Below, in pieces: positions 1 through 8,151 of a stretch of 64,000 nucleotides of DNA. The position numbers were made by a program, and so were the translations under genes. The first letter of the stretch is position 1; each line of letters opens with the position of its first letter. The notes under the pieces are model-generated. The model was given only the letters and a program-made list of their open reading frames with translations. It was not told the origin of the DNA and did no database searches. This DNA is from Nitrospira sp. ND1 (GTDB taxonomy: Bacteria > Nitrospirota > Nitrospiria > Nitrospirales > Nitrospiraceae): NCBI RefSeq assembly GCF_900170025.1, contig NZ_FWEX01000006.1:2571236-2635235 (forward strand). Direction: 5' to 3'.

Positions 1-1
1 G

Positions 2-1255
2 ACGATCAGCACGAAACTCCATATGGAAGGACAGATACGGGACCGGGCGTCCTGGCGGACGTCGGGAGAAATTCGGTTCGATCGCGGCACGATCGTTCTG
101 GACGCGTTGCGTGATCCGATTCACGAAGCCTTTGTGACGCTCCGGTTCGATCAAGACAAGATTCTGATCCCGCGTTTGGCGTTTCATGTGGGTGAGAGCG
201 ACCTCCGGATCTCCGGTTCCATTGCGCAATGGGCGGAATCGCCGAAGGCCCGTCTGGTGATTGAATCATCTCAAGTCGACATCGCCGCGTTCCTTCCCTC
301 ACCTCAGCCATCATCCGAATCACGTAGGGGCCGATTTGACGGGAAGTCCTGGTGGTCTGAGGGCAGGGTTGACGCGTTCTTCTTCGCCGATCATCTCTAT
401 TACAAAAAATTTCTAGTCACGGACTTGTCCGGCCGGGTCGTGTGGGACCATGGTCTGTTGACGGTCGAGCGGATCAGCGGCGATACCAACGAGGGGCATG
501 TCGGCGGTCAGATCAAGGTCCGGTCGACAGGACGGAGGGTTGAGCAGGCCAGGAGCACGTTTCATGCGAGCGGCATTCCGATCGAGCGCGTCTTATCTCT
601 CGTCCGGGAGGAACCTGCACTGTCGGGGTGGCTCACGACGTCGGGCAAACTGCAGGCGGAATTCGAGCGCACGGGCTTCACTCTGGATGCCTTGACCAGC
701 CGTCAGCCGATTCAGATTCTGATCGAGGACGGACGACTGTATCAGGTGCCCGTGATTTCCGCATTGCTCTCGGTCATGAACCTGCCGGCGGTACTGCAGG
801 GGCAAGTGAATCTCGCTAAGGACGGGTTGCCGCTTGATCGGCTCAAGATGGTGCTGTCCATCAGCAACGGCGTCGTCCAGGCCAAAGAATTCCTGCTCGA
901 CAGTCCCGTCCTCAAGATCAGCGGGACAGGGCGGTACGACATCCAGGCGGACCGGTTCGATATGGTGCTGGCTACCAGCCCGCTCGGGTCCTATTCCGCG
1001 GTGCTCAAACGCATTCCATTGTTCGGCCACCTCCTGGCCGGGGATCGACAGGGATTCGATACGGCAATCTTTGAACTGAAGGGCTCGGCGAACAATCCGG
1101 ACTTGCGGTATCTGCCCACGGAATCACTAATGACGGGGCTAAAGGGGACGGCTCAATTGGCCTTTGACATTCTCGTCAATGCGGTGACCCTGCCGCAAAA
1201 GGCCTACTCGATGATCGAAGAGGGAATCACTGGAGACGAAGACGAGGAGTTTTGA
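2..1255 (+). CDS. AsmA-like C-terminal domain protein (5' partial)
   Basis: The reading frame is open from base 2, so the true start lies upstream; 417 residues are visible up to TGA. The sequence is a long run of alternating beta-strands, with a C-terminal segment (LLSVMNLPAVLQG, VLKISGTGRYDI, RIPLFGHLLAGD, FELKGSANNPDLRYLP) typical of the AsmA/DUF3971/YhdP-type repetitive beta-groove proteins. Such proteins are usually anchored in the inner membrane, span the periplasm and are linked to outer-membrane lipid homeostasis. The N-terminal membrane anchor expected for the family is outside the window. The family call is from motif recall; the exact subfamily is not settled. Confidence 0.75.
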   Translation, partial: TISTKLHMEGQIRDRASWRTSGEIRFDRGTIVLDALRDPIHEAFVTLRFDQDKILIPRLAFHVGESDLRISGSIAQWAESPKARLVIESSQVDIAAFLPSPQPSSESRRGRFDGKSWWSEGRVDAFFFADHLYYKKFLVTDLSGRVVWDHGLLTVERISGDTNEGHVGGQIKVRSTGRRVEQARSTFHASGIPIERVLSLVREEPALSGWLTTSGKLQAEFERTGFTLDALTSRQPIQILIEDGRLYQVPVISALLSVMNLPAVLQGQVNLAKDGLPLDRLKMVLSISNGVVQAKEFLLDSPVLKISGTGRYDIQADRFDMVLATSPLGSYSAVLKRIPLFGHLLAGDRQGFDTAIFELKGSANNPDLRYLPTESLMTGLKGTAQLAFDILVNAVTLPQKAYSMIEEGITGDEDEEF

Positions 1256-1278
1256 GCCGACGACAGGATACCGGAGTC

Positions 1279-1596
1279 TCACCGGGAGAGGTCGGGGCGA
1301 ATCTCGAGATCGTTCTTGACCCGCTTCACACCTTTGACCTGTCGAGCCAATTCTGCCGCTCTCGCCTTTCGCTCAGCCTTGGGTACTGTCCCCGTCAGGG
1401 TGACGGTTCCACCTTCCGTGGCTACGACGATACCATCGAGATCGCCTGAGCGATCCTCCGCCAGCTGGGTTTCCACCTGCTGAGTGATCACACTATCTTT
1501 CGGGGCATCCGGTGGTATTGTACCTATGGGCAATAGGCATCCGGCAGTCAGACACAAGAGCAGCAACAGATAGCGCAGCGTGTGAAATCGAGGCAT
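1279..1596 (-). CDS. BON-domain lipoprotein
   Basis: A 105-residue protein starting at the ATG that precedes MPRFHTLRYLLLLLC. The N-terminus is a lipoprotein signal with lipobox LTAGC, so Cys20 would be lipidated. Residues about 35-101 form a BON domain (VETQLAEDRSGDLDGIVVAT, GTVTLTGTVPKAERKARAAE, KGVKRVKNDLEI), the phospholipid-binding fold of OsmY and related envelope proteins. A longer upstream frame exists but has no signal peptide, and GGGAG sits just upstream of this ATG. It converges on the AsmA-like gene and diverges from the flavoprotein gene. A role in envelope stress is inferred. Confidence 0.85.
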   Translation of the reverse strand: MPRFHTLRYLLLLLCLTAGCLLPIGTIPPDAPKDSVITQQVETQLAEDRSGDLDGIVVATEGGTVTLTGTVPKAERKARAAELARQVKGVKRVKNDLEIRPDLSR

Positions 1597-1744
1597 AGGG
1601 CTCCCGGTATTCAGGTGATGAGTGCGGACCGTGCGTCGATCTTGGCATAGCGAAACGCTCTTTTTCCACGTCGGAGTTTGTGATTGCGAGCGCATAGCGC
1701 AACGGGCATCATGCGCTGCGCTGAGCGAAATTATGCAGGGGGGA

Positions 1745-3034
1745 ATGGCAGTGGCATCGATCGATCTCTGTATCGTAGGCGCCGGAGCGGCCGGGTTGGC
1801 GGCCGGTATTTTTGCCGCCGAGCAGAACCCGCATCTGAGAATCGAATTGCTGGACGGGGCAAAGACTATCGGCGCCAAGATCCTGGTTTCCGGCGGCGGC
1901 CGCTGCAATGTCACCCATGATGTGGTGACGCCGGATGATTTTTTCGGCACCCGCCATCTGGTTCGCAATGTGCTCGCCGCCTTTCCGGTGGAGGAAACGG
2001 TCCGGTGGTTTGCTTCGCTCGGTGTGGACCTCAAGTGCGAGGAGACCGGTAAACTGTTTCCGGTGACCGACAAGGCGCGGACCGTGTTGGAGGCGCTCCT
2101 CGCTCGCAGCCGGGCGCTCGGGATAGTCCTTCGTTCCGGTCATCGAGTCACCGATATTGTCCGCCTTGACGGCACAGAAGTCGCAGGCAAGCCGGAGCCT
2201 GCCCGGTTCGTGATTCGACACCGAGAAGGCGAGACCGTTGCGAGGCGCGTCATCCTGGCCACCGGCGGGCGGTCGCTGCCACGTACGGGGAGCGATGGAT
2301 CGGGCTACGGACTCGCGCGACGCCTGGGCCACCAGGTGACGCCGACTGTCCCGGGACTGGTGGCCCTGGTCCTCGACGACCGCTGTTTTCACAAGGGACT
2401 GTCCGGGCTTTCACAGGAAGTCGAGATTCAGACTTTGGTACAGGGGAGACCCGTCGATCGCCGGATCGGCAGCTTACTCTGGACGCATTTCGGGATCAGC
2501 GGCCCGGTGGTGATGGATGCCAGTCGCTTCTGGTGTTTGGCCCGGGAACAGGGGGAGGCGGTCGAACTCTACGGAAACTTCTTGCCCGGGCGCACGACGG
2601 AACAGGCGCGTGAATGGTTTCTGGCACAGGCTGCTCAGTATCCTCGGCGGTCGTTGCTAAAGCTGTTGATGGAGGTCTTGCCAGAGCGATGCGCCGAGGC
2701 CCTCTGTCGTCATGCGGAGGGCGCCCCGCAACAGGCCTGTGCCCAGGTGTCACGCAACATTCGTGATCGTCTCCTGTCGGCTCTCACCCGGTTTCGGTTT
2801 CCTGTCCTGCGCGATCGAGGGTGGAACTTTGCCGAGGTGACGGCCGGGGGGATTCCGCTCGAAGAGGTCAACTTCCGCACGATGGAGTCAAAGGTGGTCC
2901 CCGGCCTGTATTTGGTCGGGGAGGTGCTCGATTGCGACGGGCGGATCGGCGGGTTCAATTTTCAGTGGGCCTGGGCGACCGGACGGCTGGCCGGTCGAGC
3001 GGCAGCCGTGAATCCTAGCCCGCATTATTCGTGA
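1745..3034 (+). CDS. BaiN/HI0933-family FAD-dependent oxidoreductase
   Basis: A 429-residue flavoprotein of the YhiN/HI0933/BaiN family. The N-terminal dinucleotide motif is GAGAAG (residues 12-17), followed by the family signature SGGGRCNVT (49-57). Near the C-terminus are TAGGIPLEEVN and the diagnostic GGFNFQWAWATG loop that closes over FAD. I chose the ATG after AGGGGG; an in-frame ATG four codons upstream is the alternative. Substrates of this family are mostly unknown, and the bile-acid reaction of BaiN should not be assumed. The last codons (PSPHYS then TGA) lie inside the left terminal repeat of a dispersed element, so the tail appears to be element-derived. Confidence 0.88.
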   Translation: MAVASIDLCIVGAGAAGLAAGIFAAEQNPHLRIELLDGAKTIGAKILVSGGGRCNVTHDVVTPDDFFGTRHLVRNVLAAFPVEETVRWFASLGVDLKCEETGKLFPVTDKARTVLEALLARSRALGIVLRSGHRVTDIVRLDGTEVAGKPEPARFVIRHREGETVARRVILATGGRSLPRTGSDGSGYGLARRLGHQVTPTVPGLVALVLDDRCFHKGLSGLSQEVEIQTLVQGRPVDRRIGSLLWTHFGISGPVVMDASRFWCLAREQGEAVELYGNFLPGRTTEQAREWFLAQAAQYPRRSLLKLLMEVLPERCAEALCRHAEGAPQQACAQVSRNIRDRLLSALTRFRFPVLRDRGWNFAEVTAGGIPLEEVNFRTMESKVVPGLYLVGEVLDCDGRIGGFNFQWAWATGRLAGRAAAVNPSPHYS

Positions 3035-3210
3035 GCACTTCTGCTGCAATCGCCGATTCACTGCTGCGACGAGCCTTCGACCGGCGGGCTCGCCCCTCGG
3101 CCCCTCAACGTACTGCATGAGTACGCCTTGGGTCCTCCCGGCTACGCGCGCCGGTCTCGCAACGTGACTCGGCGATTTCGCGACGAACCGTCATGAATAA
3201 TGCGGGCTAG
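3015..3210. repeat. CTAG-bounded inverted-repeat element (196 bp)
   Basis: The ends are 20-bp terminal inverted repeats, CTAGCCCGCATTATTCGTGA on the left and the complement of CTAGCCCGCATTATTCATGA on the right, with one mismatch. The interior is GC-rich and carries a small hairpin, ACGTACTGCATGAGTACG. The left repeat encodes the last residues and the stop codon of the upstream flavoprotein gene. There is no open frame large enough for a transposase, so it resembles a non-autonomous MITE-like element. A similar element with related ends lies at 7846-8018. Confidence 0.75.
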
Positions 3211-3280
3211 TGCCGGAAGCAGCGAACAGGGCGAGCGGGCCGCGGGCAAATAGGAACGCCGCTAGGTATTGCCTCGGCCG

Positions 3281-4306
3281 TCACTTGAATTCGTAGCCTA
3301 CGCCAAAAATGAGGGATTCGTCGATTTTCTCCCGTCCTGGGGCGGGTTGCGTATTCAATCGAAGGTCGTATTCCACGTTGAAGAACAGATTCTTGTAGAC
3401 GGTGATCCGGACTCCCTGGTCCGCATTGATGCGGAAGGCATTGCCGGCATTGACGTCGTAGAAGCCTTCATGGCGATGGAAGACTTTGACGCGGTCCGGC
3501 CATACGGCATGTTCCCAGCGGAGACTCCATCGGCCTGATGGGGTTTGCGTGTTCGGACTGTTGGTGAGGTGCTCGCTCACATGAGCAAGGCCGAGGGAGA
3601 GCGAGAGGGTGGTTCGGGCACTCTCGTAAAACTGATATCCCAAACCGCTACCGATCGTGGATCGGAGTTGGAGGTTCTGCAGGGTGTCCTTTTCAAGCAT
3701 GCCGAAGGATTCGATGAAAATCTGCTTGCTGAGGAAGTAGTTGTGCTTCACGCTGGCCAGTGAATTTCTAGCCGTCACGAGCTCGCCGGCCTGCCCGTAG
3801 TTGTATTTCCCTTCGAGTAACAGTCGCTGGCGGTACGCTTGAATCGTCAAGCGGGCGGCACTGTTGAAGGCTTTCGTGCTGCTGTTGCCTGAGGTGCTGT
3901 TGCCGCCGACTGTGACGGTTCCCGTGAGTCGAAGCGGTTCGAGATTAATGGCGGTAATATCGGCCAAGGGCACGGGACTCTCGGGACCCAGTTCTCTAGC
4001 CTCACGCAGGGCTTGTGCGCCGTACAGAAAATCGCGAAGTGCATCATGTGATTTGCCCGGCACCAGAATCTTCAGTGGGCCGTCGGACTTCAGGCTCTCG
4101 ACTTTGCCCCAATCGATTTTCACCTCACCCCCGTAGTCGGTCTGCAGGGTGAGGACGCGCTCTTCCATTTTGAGAATCGTGCCGGTCAGTCGATCTCCAT
4201 TCTGCAGGTGTACTTCGTCGGCCCAGGACGGCAGGGCGAGACACAGGCTGATGAAGAATGCTGTCCACTGCCACAGCAGGGAGCGACTGATGACATTGCG
4301 GTGCAT
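3281..4306 (-). CDS. DUF481 domain outer-membrane-like protein
   Basis: A 341-residue secreted protein. A cleavable signal peptide (WQWTAFFISLCLALPSWA) is followed by an SM-like stretch, VHLQNGDRLTGTILKMEERV. From about residue 125 to the end comes a DUF481 beta-barrel-like domain (LTGTVTVGGNSTSGNSSTKA, FIESFGMLEKDTLQNLQLRS, GLGYQFYESARTTLSLSLGL) that ends in an aromatic-containing terminal strand (VGYEFK). Family members such as YdiY are putative outer-membrane proteins of unknown function. It lies downstream of two other minus-strand envelope genes, with a 150-bp gap to the unknown lipoprotein, so co-transcription is possible. Confidence 0.85.
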   Translation of the reverse strand: MHRNVISRSLLWQWTAFFISLCLALPSWADEVHLQNGDRLTGTILKMEERVLTLQTDYGGEVKIDWGKVESLKSDGPLKILVPGKSHDALRDFLYGAQALREARELGPESPVPLADITAINLEPLRLTGTVTVGGNSTSGNSSTKAFNSAARLTIQAYRQRLLLEGKYNYGQAGELVTARNSLASVKHNYFLSKQIFIESFGMLEKDTLQNLQLRSTIGSGLGYQFYESARTTLSLSLGLAHVSEHLTNSPNTQTPSGRWSLRWEHAVWPDRVKVFHRHEGFYDVNAGNAFRINADQGVRITVYKNLFFNVEYDLRLNTQPAPGREKIDESLIFGVGYEFK

Positions 4307-4456
4307 GGATGTGAATCAGGGACGGACGGGTACGTCACTCGTGGCGAGAGTCGGGCGGCCCGCGTTCTGTCGATGGTCCAACCCTACTGGAGTGCCATCG
4401 GAGTTGCAAGAGAGCGGGAACAAAAAACCGCGCACGGGTGATCTGCCGACTGAGGC

Positions 4457-5701
4457 CTATTTGGCGATGGTGATGCTCGGCACGCCGGTTCGCGGCACGT
4501 CGGTGACGGTCATCTGAAACAGTTGGGAGAGCAATTTGAACGCTTCACGGTTCCAGCGCGCCTGGGGTCCCGCGGCATTGATCGCATAATAGCGGCCATG
4601 GGATTTCACGGCCAGGTCTGGTTCGTCCGGCGTGTGATCGAGGATGAGCAGGTCCATCGTGTGCACAGGATTTTCGGCCACGGGGGGCGTCCGCGCATCC
4701 TTTTCCACGGCATACTCGCGGTCTTCGTCCGCGGCGTGCCCCAAAAAATTCAACATCGCGTTAAAGCTGCGCAGCCTGAAATCGCCCTGCAACGGCCACT
4801 CTCCTCCGAAATGGCCTGCCCGAATGTCGAAGGAGACATCGTTGACCGGGCGCTGGTCTGCCGTTTCGTGTAACCGGACCCGTTCTGCGGCTGGAAGCGT
4901 GGCGGGATCATAATTCGTAATGAGAATGCGTCCGGAGACCGGCTTGCGCAGGGTGTAGGTGCGCGTCTCGCTCTGGTACGTGATGAGGTATTGCTGTTCC
5001 AGCGCAGCAAAGCCTTCGGCGGTTACGGACTCAGCCGGGATGGTCCAGGTGCGTTCGAACGTCAAGGCTTCCGCATAGAGGTGATTGGCATCTTGAATGG
5101 CCGACAAGTGCAGGACGACTTTTCGGAACATGTCATAGCCGTCTTTGTCGGAGGGACTGTTGCGGTAAGCGACTTCTTCGCCCTTGTGTTTCAGACGGAG
5201 TTCTTTGGCCATAAGCCGCAGGAGGAGGTCGATGTCGACTCCTTGCCGGAGCAGCAGGGTGAGTTTGCTTTCCTGGAACGGCGCCAGGATGCGCTTAGTG
5301 AATTCTTCTCCCTCGATCGGCGTAATGCTGATGGTGGGATTTTCGGCGATTGATCCTCCGAATAAGGGAACCAATGTCCGGCCGTGTTCTCCGGTGAGGG
5401 CCGGTGTGGCGCCCGCGCTGATACGGAAATCGAAGGTAGCCGCCACGTTGGCGACGCCGGTGAAGTGAATCGGCTCATGATGGTGCGCCCGCGCGATATT
5501 GATGAGGAGCTGTTTGGAGATCGCGTCGGTGATGGCCTCGTCATAGGCGAGGACGGCGCGGTTGAGTGTCGGCGGCGACAGGCAGCCTGCGAGGCTGAGA
5601 GCGGCCAGCAGGCCGACCAGGCTGCGGAGCCACCCGACGTGAATCGTGCCGCGCACTGGATCAGATCGGCGTTGGTCGTTCATCAGCAGGGGTTCTACCA
5701 T
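4457..5701 (-). CDS. Conserved lipoprotein of unknown function
   Basis: A 414-residue protein with a signal sequence ending in lipobox SLAGC. Conserved-looking blocks follow: AVLAYDEAITDAISKQLLIN, HHEPIHFTGVANVAATFDF, GSIAENPTISITPIEGEEF and LLRQGVDIDLLLRLM. I recall the same blocks in uncharacterised proteins of several Gram-negative bacteria but know no function. The C-terminal half is mixed alpha/beta and ends with VPRTGVPSITIAK. A second in-frame Met six codons later is an alternative start. A compact copy of the dispersed inverted-repeat family sits 19 bp upstream of the start. Confidence 0.8.
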   Translation of the reverse strand: MVEPLLMNDQRRSDPVRGTIHVGWLRSLVGLLAALSLAGCLSPPTLNRAVLAYDEAITDAISKQLLINIARAHHHEPIHFTGVANVAATFDFRISAGATPALTGEHGRTLVPLFGGSIAENPTISITPIEGEEFTKRILAPFQESKLTLLLRQGVDIDLLLRLMAKELRLKHKGEEVAYRNSPSDKDGYDMFRKVVLHLSAIQDANHLYAEALTFERTWTIPAESVTAEGFAALEQQYLITYQSETRTYTLRKPVSGRILITNYDPATLPAAERVRLHETADQRPVNDVSFDIRAGHFGGEWPLQGDFRLRSFNAMLNFLGHAADEDREYAVEKDARTPPVAENPVHTMDLLILDHTPDEPDLAVKSHGRYYAINAAGPQARWNREAFKLLSQLFQMTVTDVPRTGVPSITIAK

Positions 5702-5719
5702 ATCTCTTCACTGGAGCCT

Positions 5720-5791
5720 AGCGGGCTGCGGAAAAACTCGATTGCTACGCGATGCGAGAACGCCGCTGGCGGACTGTTTCCGCATCCTGCT
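5720..5791. repeat. Compact inverted-repeat element (72 bp), GCAGGC-type family
   Basis: The right end (GGCGGACTGTTTCCGCATCC) and left end (GGGCTGCGGAAAAACTCG) are imperfect inverted repeats. The segment GAGAACGCCGCTGGCGGACT is the complement of the block found in the copies at 44966 and 49427. The copy lacks the central CGTAC hairpin, so it is an internally deleted relative. It fills most of the gap upstream of the 4457-5701 lipoprotein gene. Confidence 0.7.
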
Positions 5792-5810
5792 ATGGCCTGA
5801 GCCCCTGCGC

Positions 5811-6929
5811 TTAGTGGCTGGTGAACGGGAGAAAGGAGATGGCAATCGAAATTGCGATGAGCACGATGATGATCCATTCGAGCACTTCCATCCGTCGAGT
5901 CGTGGCGCGGTCGGTCATTTTTCCGTAAATGCTTTCGAGTGTCTGGAGTTTTCTGATGATGCTGGCGTCCCAGGCTTCCAGGTGAAAGCGTTGGGAGGCC
6001 AATCGATAGACGCGGGCCAGGTATTGATCGCCGAGCAGCTTCAGCGTGTTGGCCACGCGTTCGAAGAGCACGGCGCTGTCGACCTGCAATTGCCCGATGT
6101 GCGTCAATGCGACTTCGTGCGAACCGGGCAGCCATGATGTCAGGCCGGTCTTTCGCGTCAGCGCGTCATACCCCTGGTCGAGCGCCGTATCGAGTTGCTC
6201 ATCCAGGGCGCGCATTTCAAGCAGTTCGACGTTCACAAACTCCAGCACCGCCCGCACGTCATCCATGTCCTGTCCGAAGACGAGGGCGGCATTCCAGTCG
6301 ATCAGGGCGGTGTCATCGCGACTGAATGAAATCCGGCAGGACGTCGCTTCATGGATTTCCTGGTCGGAGAGTCGCGTGCGCTCGCTACGAAGCACGTGGG
6401 CGAATAACGGATCGTAGGGAGCGCCGAAGGTTTGGATGGCCGAGGGTGTGCAGTGCTCAATGGAAAAAATCAAATAGTCCTCGACCTCCTTCGACGTGGA
6501 CGGCCGCTCGATGGCCGGAAAGATGTCGCGCACCAGTTGATCCAGGCGGTGGCGCGATTCCGCCAGCAGCGTCTCGTTCTCGTACAGCGACTCACTTAAG
6601 CTCAGCAGGCCGTCAAAGGGACCGTCGATCGGAATGCGGTAGATGACGGTGACCGCGCCGAAGTCGTACAGCATCACCTCCACGGCTTCGCTCGACCGGT
6701 AGTCGCTGAAAGCCAGAGCGACGGTCTCCTGTGTCAGTCGAAGCGGCGCCGGACGGTATTCAAAATAGTGCGGAGCTCGCGCTTTGTGACGGATGCGCCC
6801 GCGTTCTTTGATGGCGGTGACGTGCCGTTCCGCCTCATCGAGATTGATCGCCAATCCAATGTCATAGGCGAACAGGGCATAACAGGTCCCCTGTTCGATC
6901 GAGAGCGGAGGAGCATCGAGGGGTGCCAT
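5811..6929 (-). CDS. RMD1/YagE family (DUF155) protein
   Basis: A 372-residue protein whose C-terminus is diagnostic for the RMD1/RMND1/YagE (DUF155) family: LESIYGKMTDRATTRRMEVL followed by the single membrane segment EWIIIVLIAISIAISFLPF. The N-terminal half contains YALFAYDIGLAINLDEAE and VEVMLYDFGAVTVIYRIPI, which match the soluble alpha/beta part of the family. Yeast RMD1 and mitochondrial RMND1 are linked to sporulation/meiosis and mitochondrial translation; the bacterial role is unknown. The topology seen is a large cytoplasmic domain with a C-terminal anchor. It is first in a run of three minus-strand genes. Confidence 0.82.
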   Translation of the reverse strand: MAPLDAPPLSIEQGTCYALFAYDIGLAINLDEAERHVTAIKERGRIRHKARAPHYFEYRPAPLRLTQETVALAFSDYRSSEAVEVMLYDFGAVTVIYRIPIDGPFDGLLSLSESLYENETLLAESRHRLDQLVRDIFPAIERPSTSKEVEDYLIFSIEHCTPSAIQTFGAPYDPLFAHVLRSERTRLSDQEIHEATSCRISFSRDDTALIDWNAALVFGQDMDDVRAVLEFVNVELLEMRALDEQLDTALDQGYDALTRKTGLTSWLPGSHEVALTHIGQLQVDSAVLFERVANTLKLLGDQYLARVYRLASQRFHLEAWDASIIRKLQTLESIYGKMTDRATTRRMEVLEWIIIVLIAISIAISFLPFTSH

Positions 6930-7155
6930 GGGGGTTCTCCCGGAGGATTCCTATGATGATGGGCGATGTGTACGCAGACTGCAAGCGGGCTGCGAGGCCG
7001 GCCACGCGGCGGCTGTCAGGGGCCAGGCCGGAGGTATCAGTCGGACCATCGTATCGGCACAGGATTACAACCAGGTAAGGAGATGATTAAGTTCTTATGA
7101 ACCATGCGCAGGCCGGTTGTGTCGATTAGCCGTAACCAGGTATGGGTGGAAACAC

Positions 7156-7839
7156 ATGGCCACGATCAAAGCAGTCATGTTCGATTTCGACGGGGTGTTG
7201 TTCGACACCGAGCCGCTGCATTTCGAGATGTTCCGCCAGGTGCTGCGAATGGAAGGGGTGTCGCTTGCTCCGGACCGATACCATGCGCGCTATGTCGGGT
7301 TGACGGATCAGGCCTGCTTCCGCGCGGTCTTGACCGACTCCGGTTGGACCGCGGTACCGGCCGAGACTCTCGACCGACTCGTGCAACGCAAAACCGGTCT
7401 CATGCAGGAGGCGCTACGCAAGACGTTGCCTGTTCTGTCCGGCGTCAGGGAATTTGTCGCAGCCGTGACGGAGACCTGCCGTACGGCCATTGCATCCGGC
7501 GCGTTGCGCCAGGAAATTGCCTTGTGTTTGGAACTGGCCGGGATGACGTCGATGTTCGAGCATGTCTCGGCGGCGCAGGATGTTGGTCAGGGCAAACCCG
7601 ATCCCGCCCTATATCTGCATGCGCTCGACGCGCTGAATCGGCGGTCGCCGCTAAGAGCCCACGAATGCGTGGCGTTCGAGGATACGCCGCACGGGATCGA
7701 AGCGGCCCGCAAGGCCGGGATGCGCTGCGTCGGAGTGGCGACGACCTTGCCAGAGAGTCGTCTGGTGCAGGCCGATCTTGTCGTCCCGTCGCTTCACGCA
7801 TTGCCCTTAAGCCAGGTACTCGCTCATCTCTCTCCCTGA
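7156..7839 (+). CDS. HAD-superfamily hydrolase, phosphoglucomutase-like subfamily
   Basis: A 227-residue HAD phosphatase or phosphomutase. Motif I is DFDGVLFDTE (nucleophile Asp plus the DTE of the cap-bearing subfamily), motif II is IASGA, motif III includes GKPDPALY, and motif IV is FEDTPHGIEAARKAGM. The alpha-helical cap between motifs I and II places it with the beta-phosphoglucomutase/phosphoglycolate-phosphatase-like group; the substrate cannot be told. The ATG after GGTGGAAACAC was preferred over an ATG 13 codons upstream because the core begins immediately after it. An inverted-repeat element follows the stop. Confidence 0.88.
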   Translation: MATIKAVMFDFDGVLFDTEPLHFEMFRQVLRMEGVSLAPDRYHARYVGLTDQACFRAVLTDSGWTAVPAETLDRLVQRKTGLMQEALRKTLPVLSGVREFVAAVTETCRTAIASGALRQEIALCLELAGMTSMFEHVSAAQDVGQGKPDPALYLHALDALNRRSPLRAHECVAFEDTPHGIEAARKAGMRCVGVATTLPESRLVQADLVVPSLHALPLSQVLAHLSP

Positions 7840-7845
7840 ATCTCC

Positions 7846-8018
7846 CCCGGACTATTCATGAATGCCTGCTGCGTCGTCCGATCCTCTCGCCCGGCGGAGC
7901 TGTTCTCGTTCGCCCTCCTCGACGGACTGCACGTACGCCTGCGTCGGCCTCGCGTGGGAGCAGCCCCGGCGGGCTTCGGTCTCGCACGCCTCGCGACGGC
8001 ATTCATGAGTAGTCCGGG
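7846..8018. repeat. Inverted-repeat element (about 173 bp), second CTAG-type copy
   Basis: Terminal inverted repeats CCCGGACTATTCATGAATGCC (left, last base dropped here: CCCGGACTATTCATGAATGC) and its complement with one mismatch (right, 7998-8018) bound a GC-rich interior. The right side continues into GGGCTAA, and the ends resemble those of the element at 3015-3210 (CCCGnAnTATTCATGA). The interior shares the CTCCTCGACGGACTGCACGT block with relatives. It accounts for most of the 312-bp gene-free stretch between the HAD gene and the 801-aa gene. Confidence 0.7.
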
Positions 8019-8044
8019 CTAACGAATCGCCTCACCGCTGCTGT

Positions 8045-8060
8045 AATGTTACATAACATT
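8045..8060. promoter_or_regulatory. Perfect palindrome AATGTTACATAACATT, putative operator
   Basis: A 7-bp inverted repeat with a 2-bp centre, strikingly AT-rich within GC-rich DNA. It lies 92 bp upstream of the first gene of the 8152-13355 operon, a suitable position for a dimeric repressor or activator site. The regulator is unknown, and no regulator gene lies next to it. The two identical half-sites are seen directly; the operator function is inferred. Confidence 0.55.
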
Positions 8061-8151
8061 TCTATGGGGATGAGGCGCTCGTAACAGACCGGCGGTAGGC
8101 TCGATCCGTATCAGCCGTAGATTTCTCCGGGTGATCATCGGGAGGTTGAGC

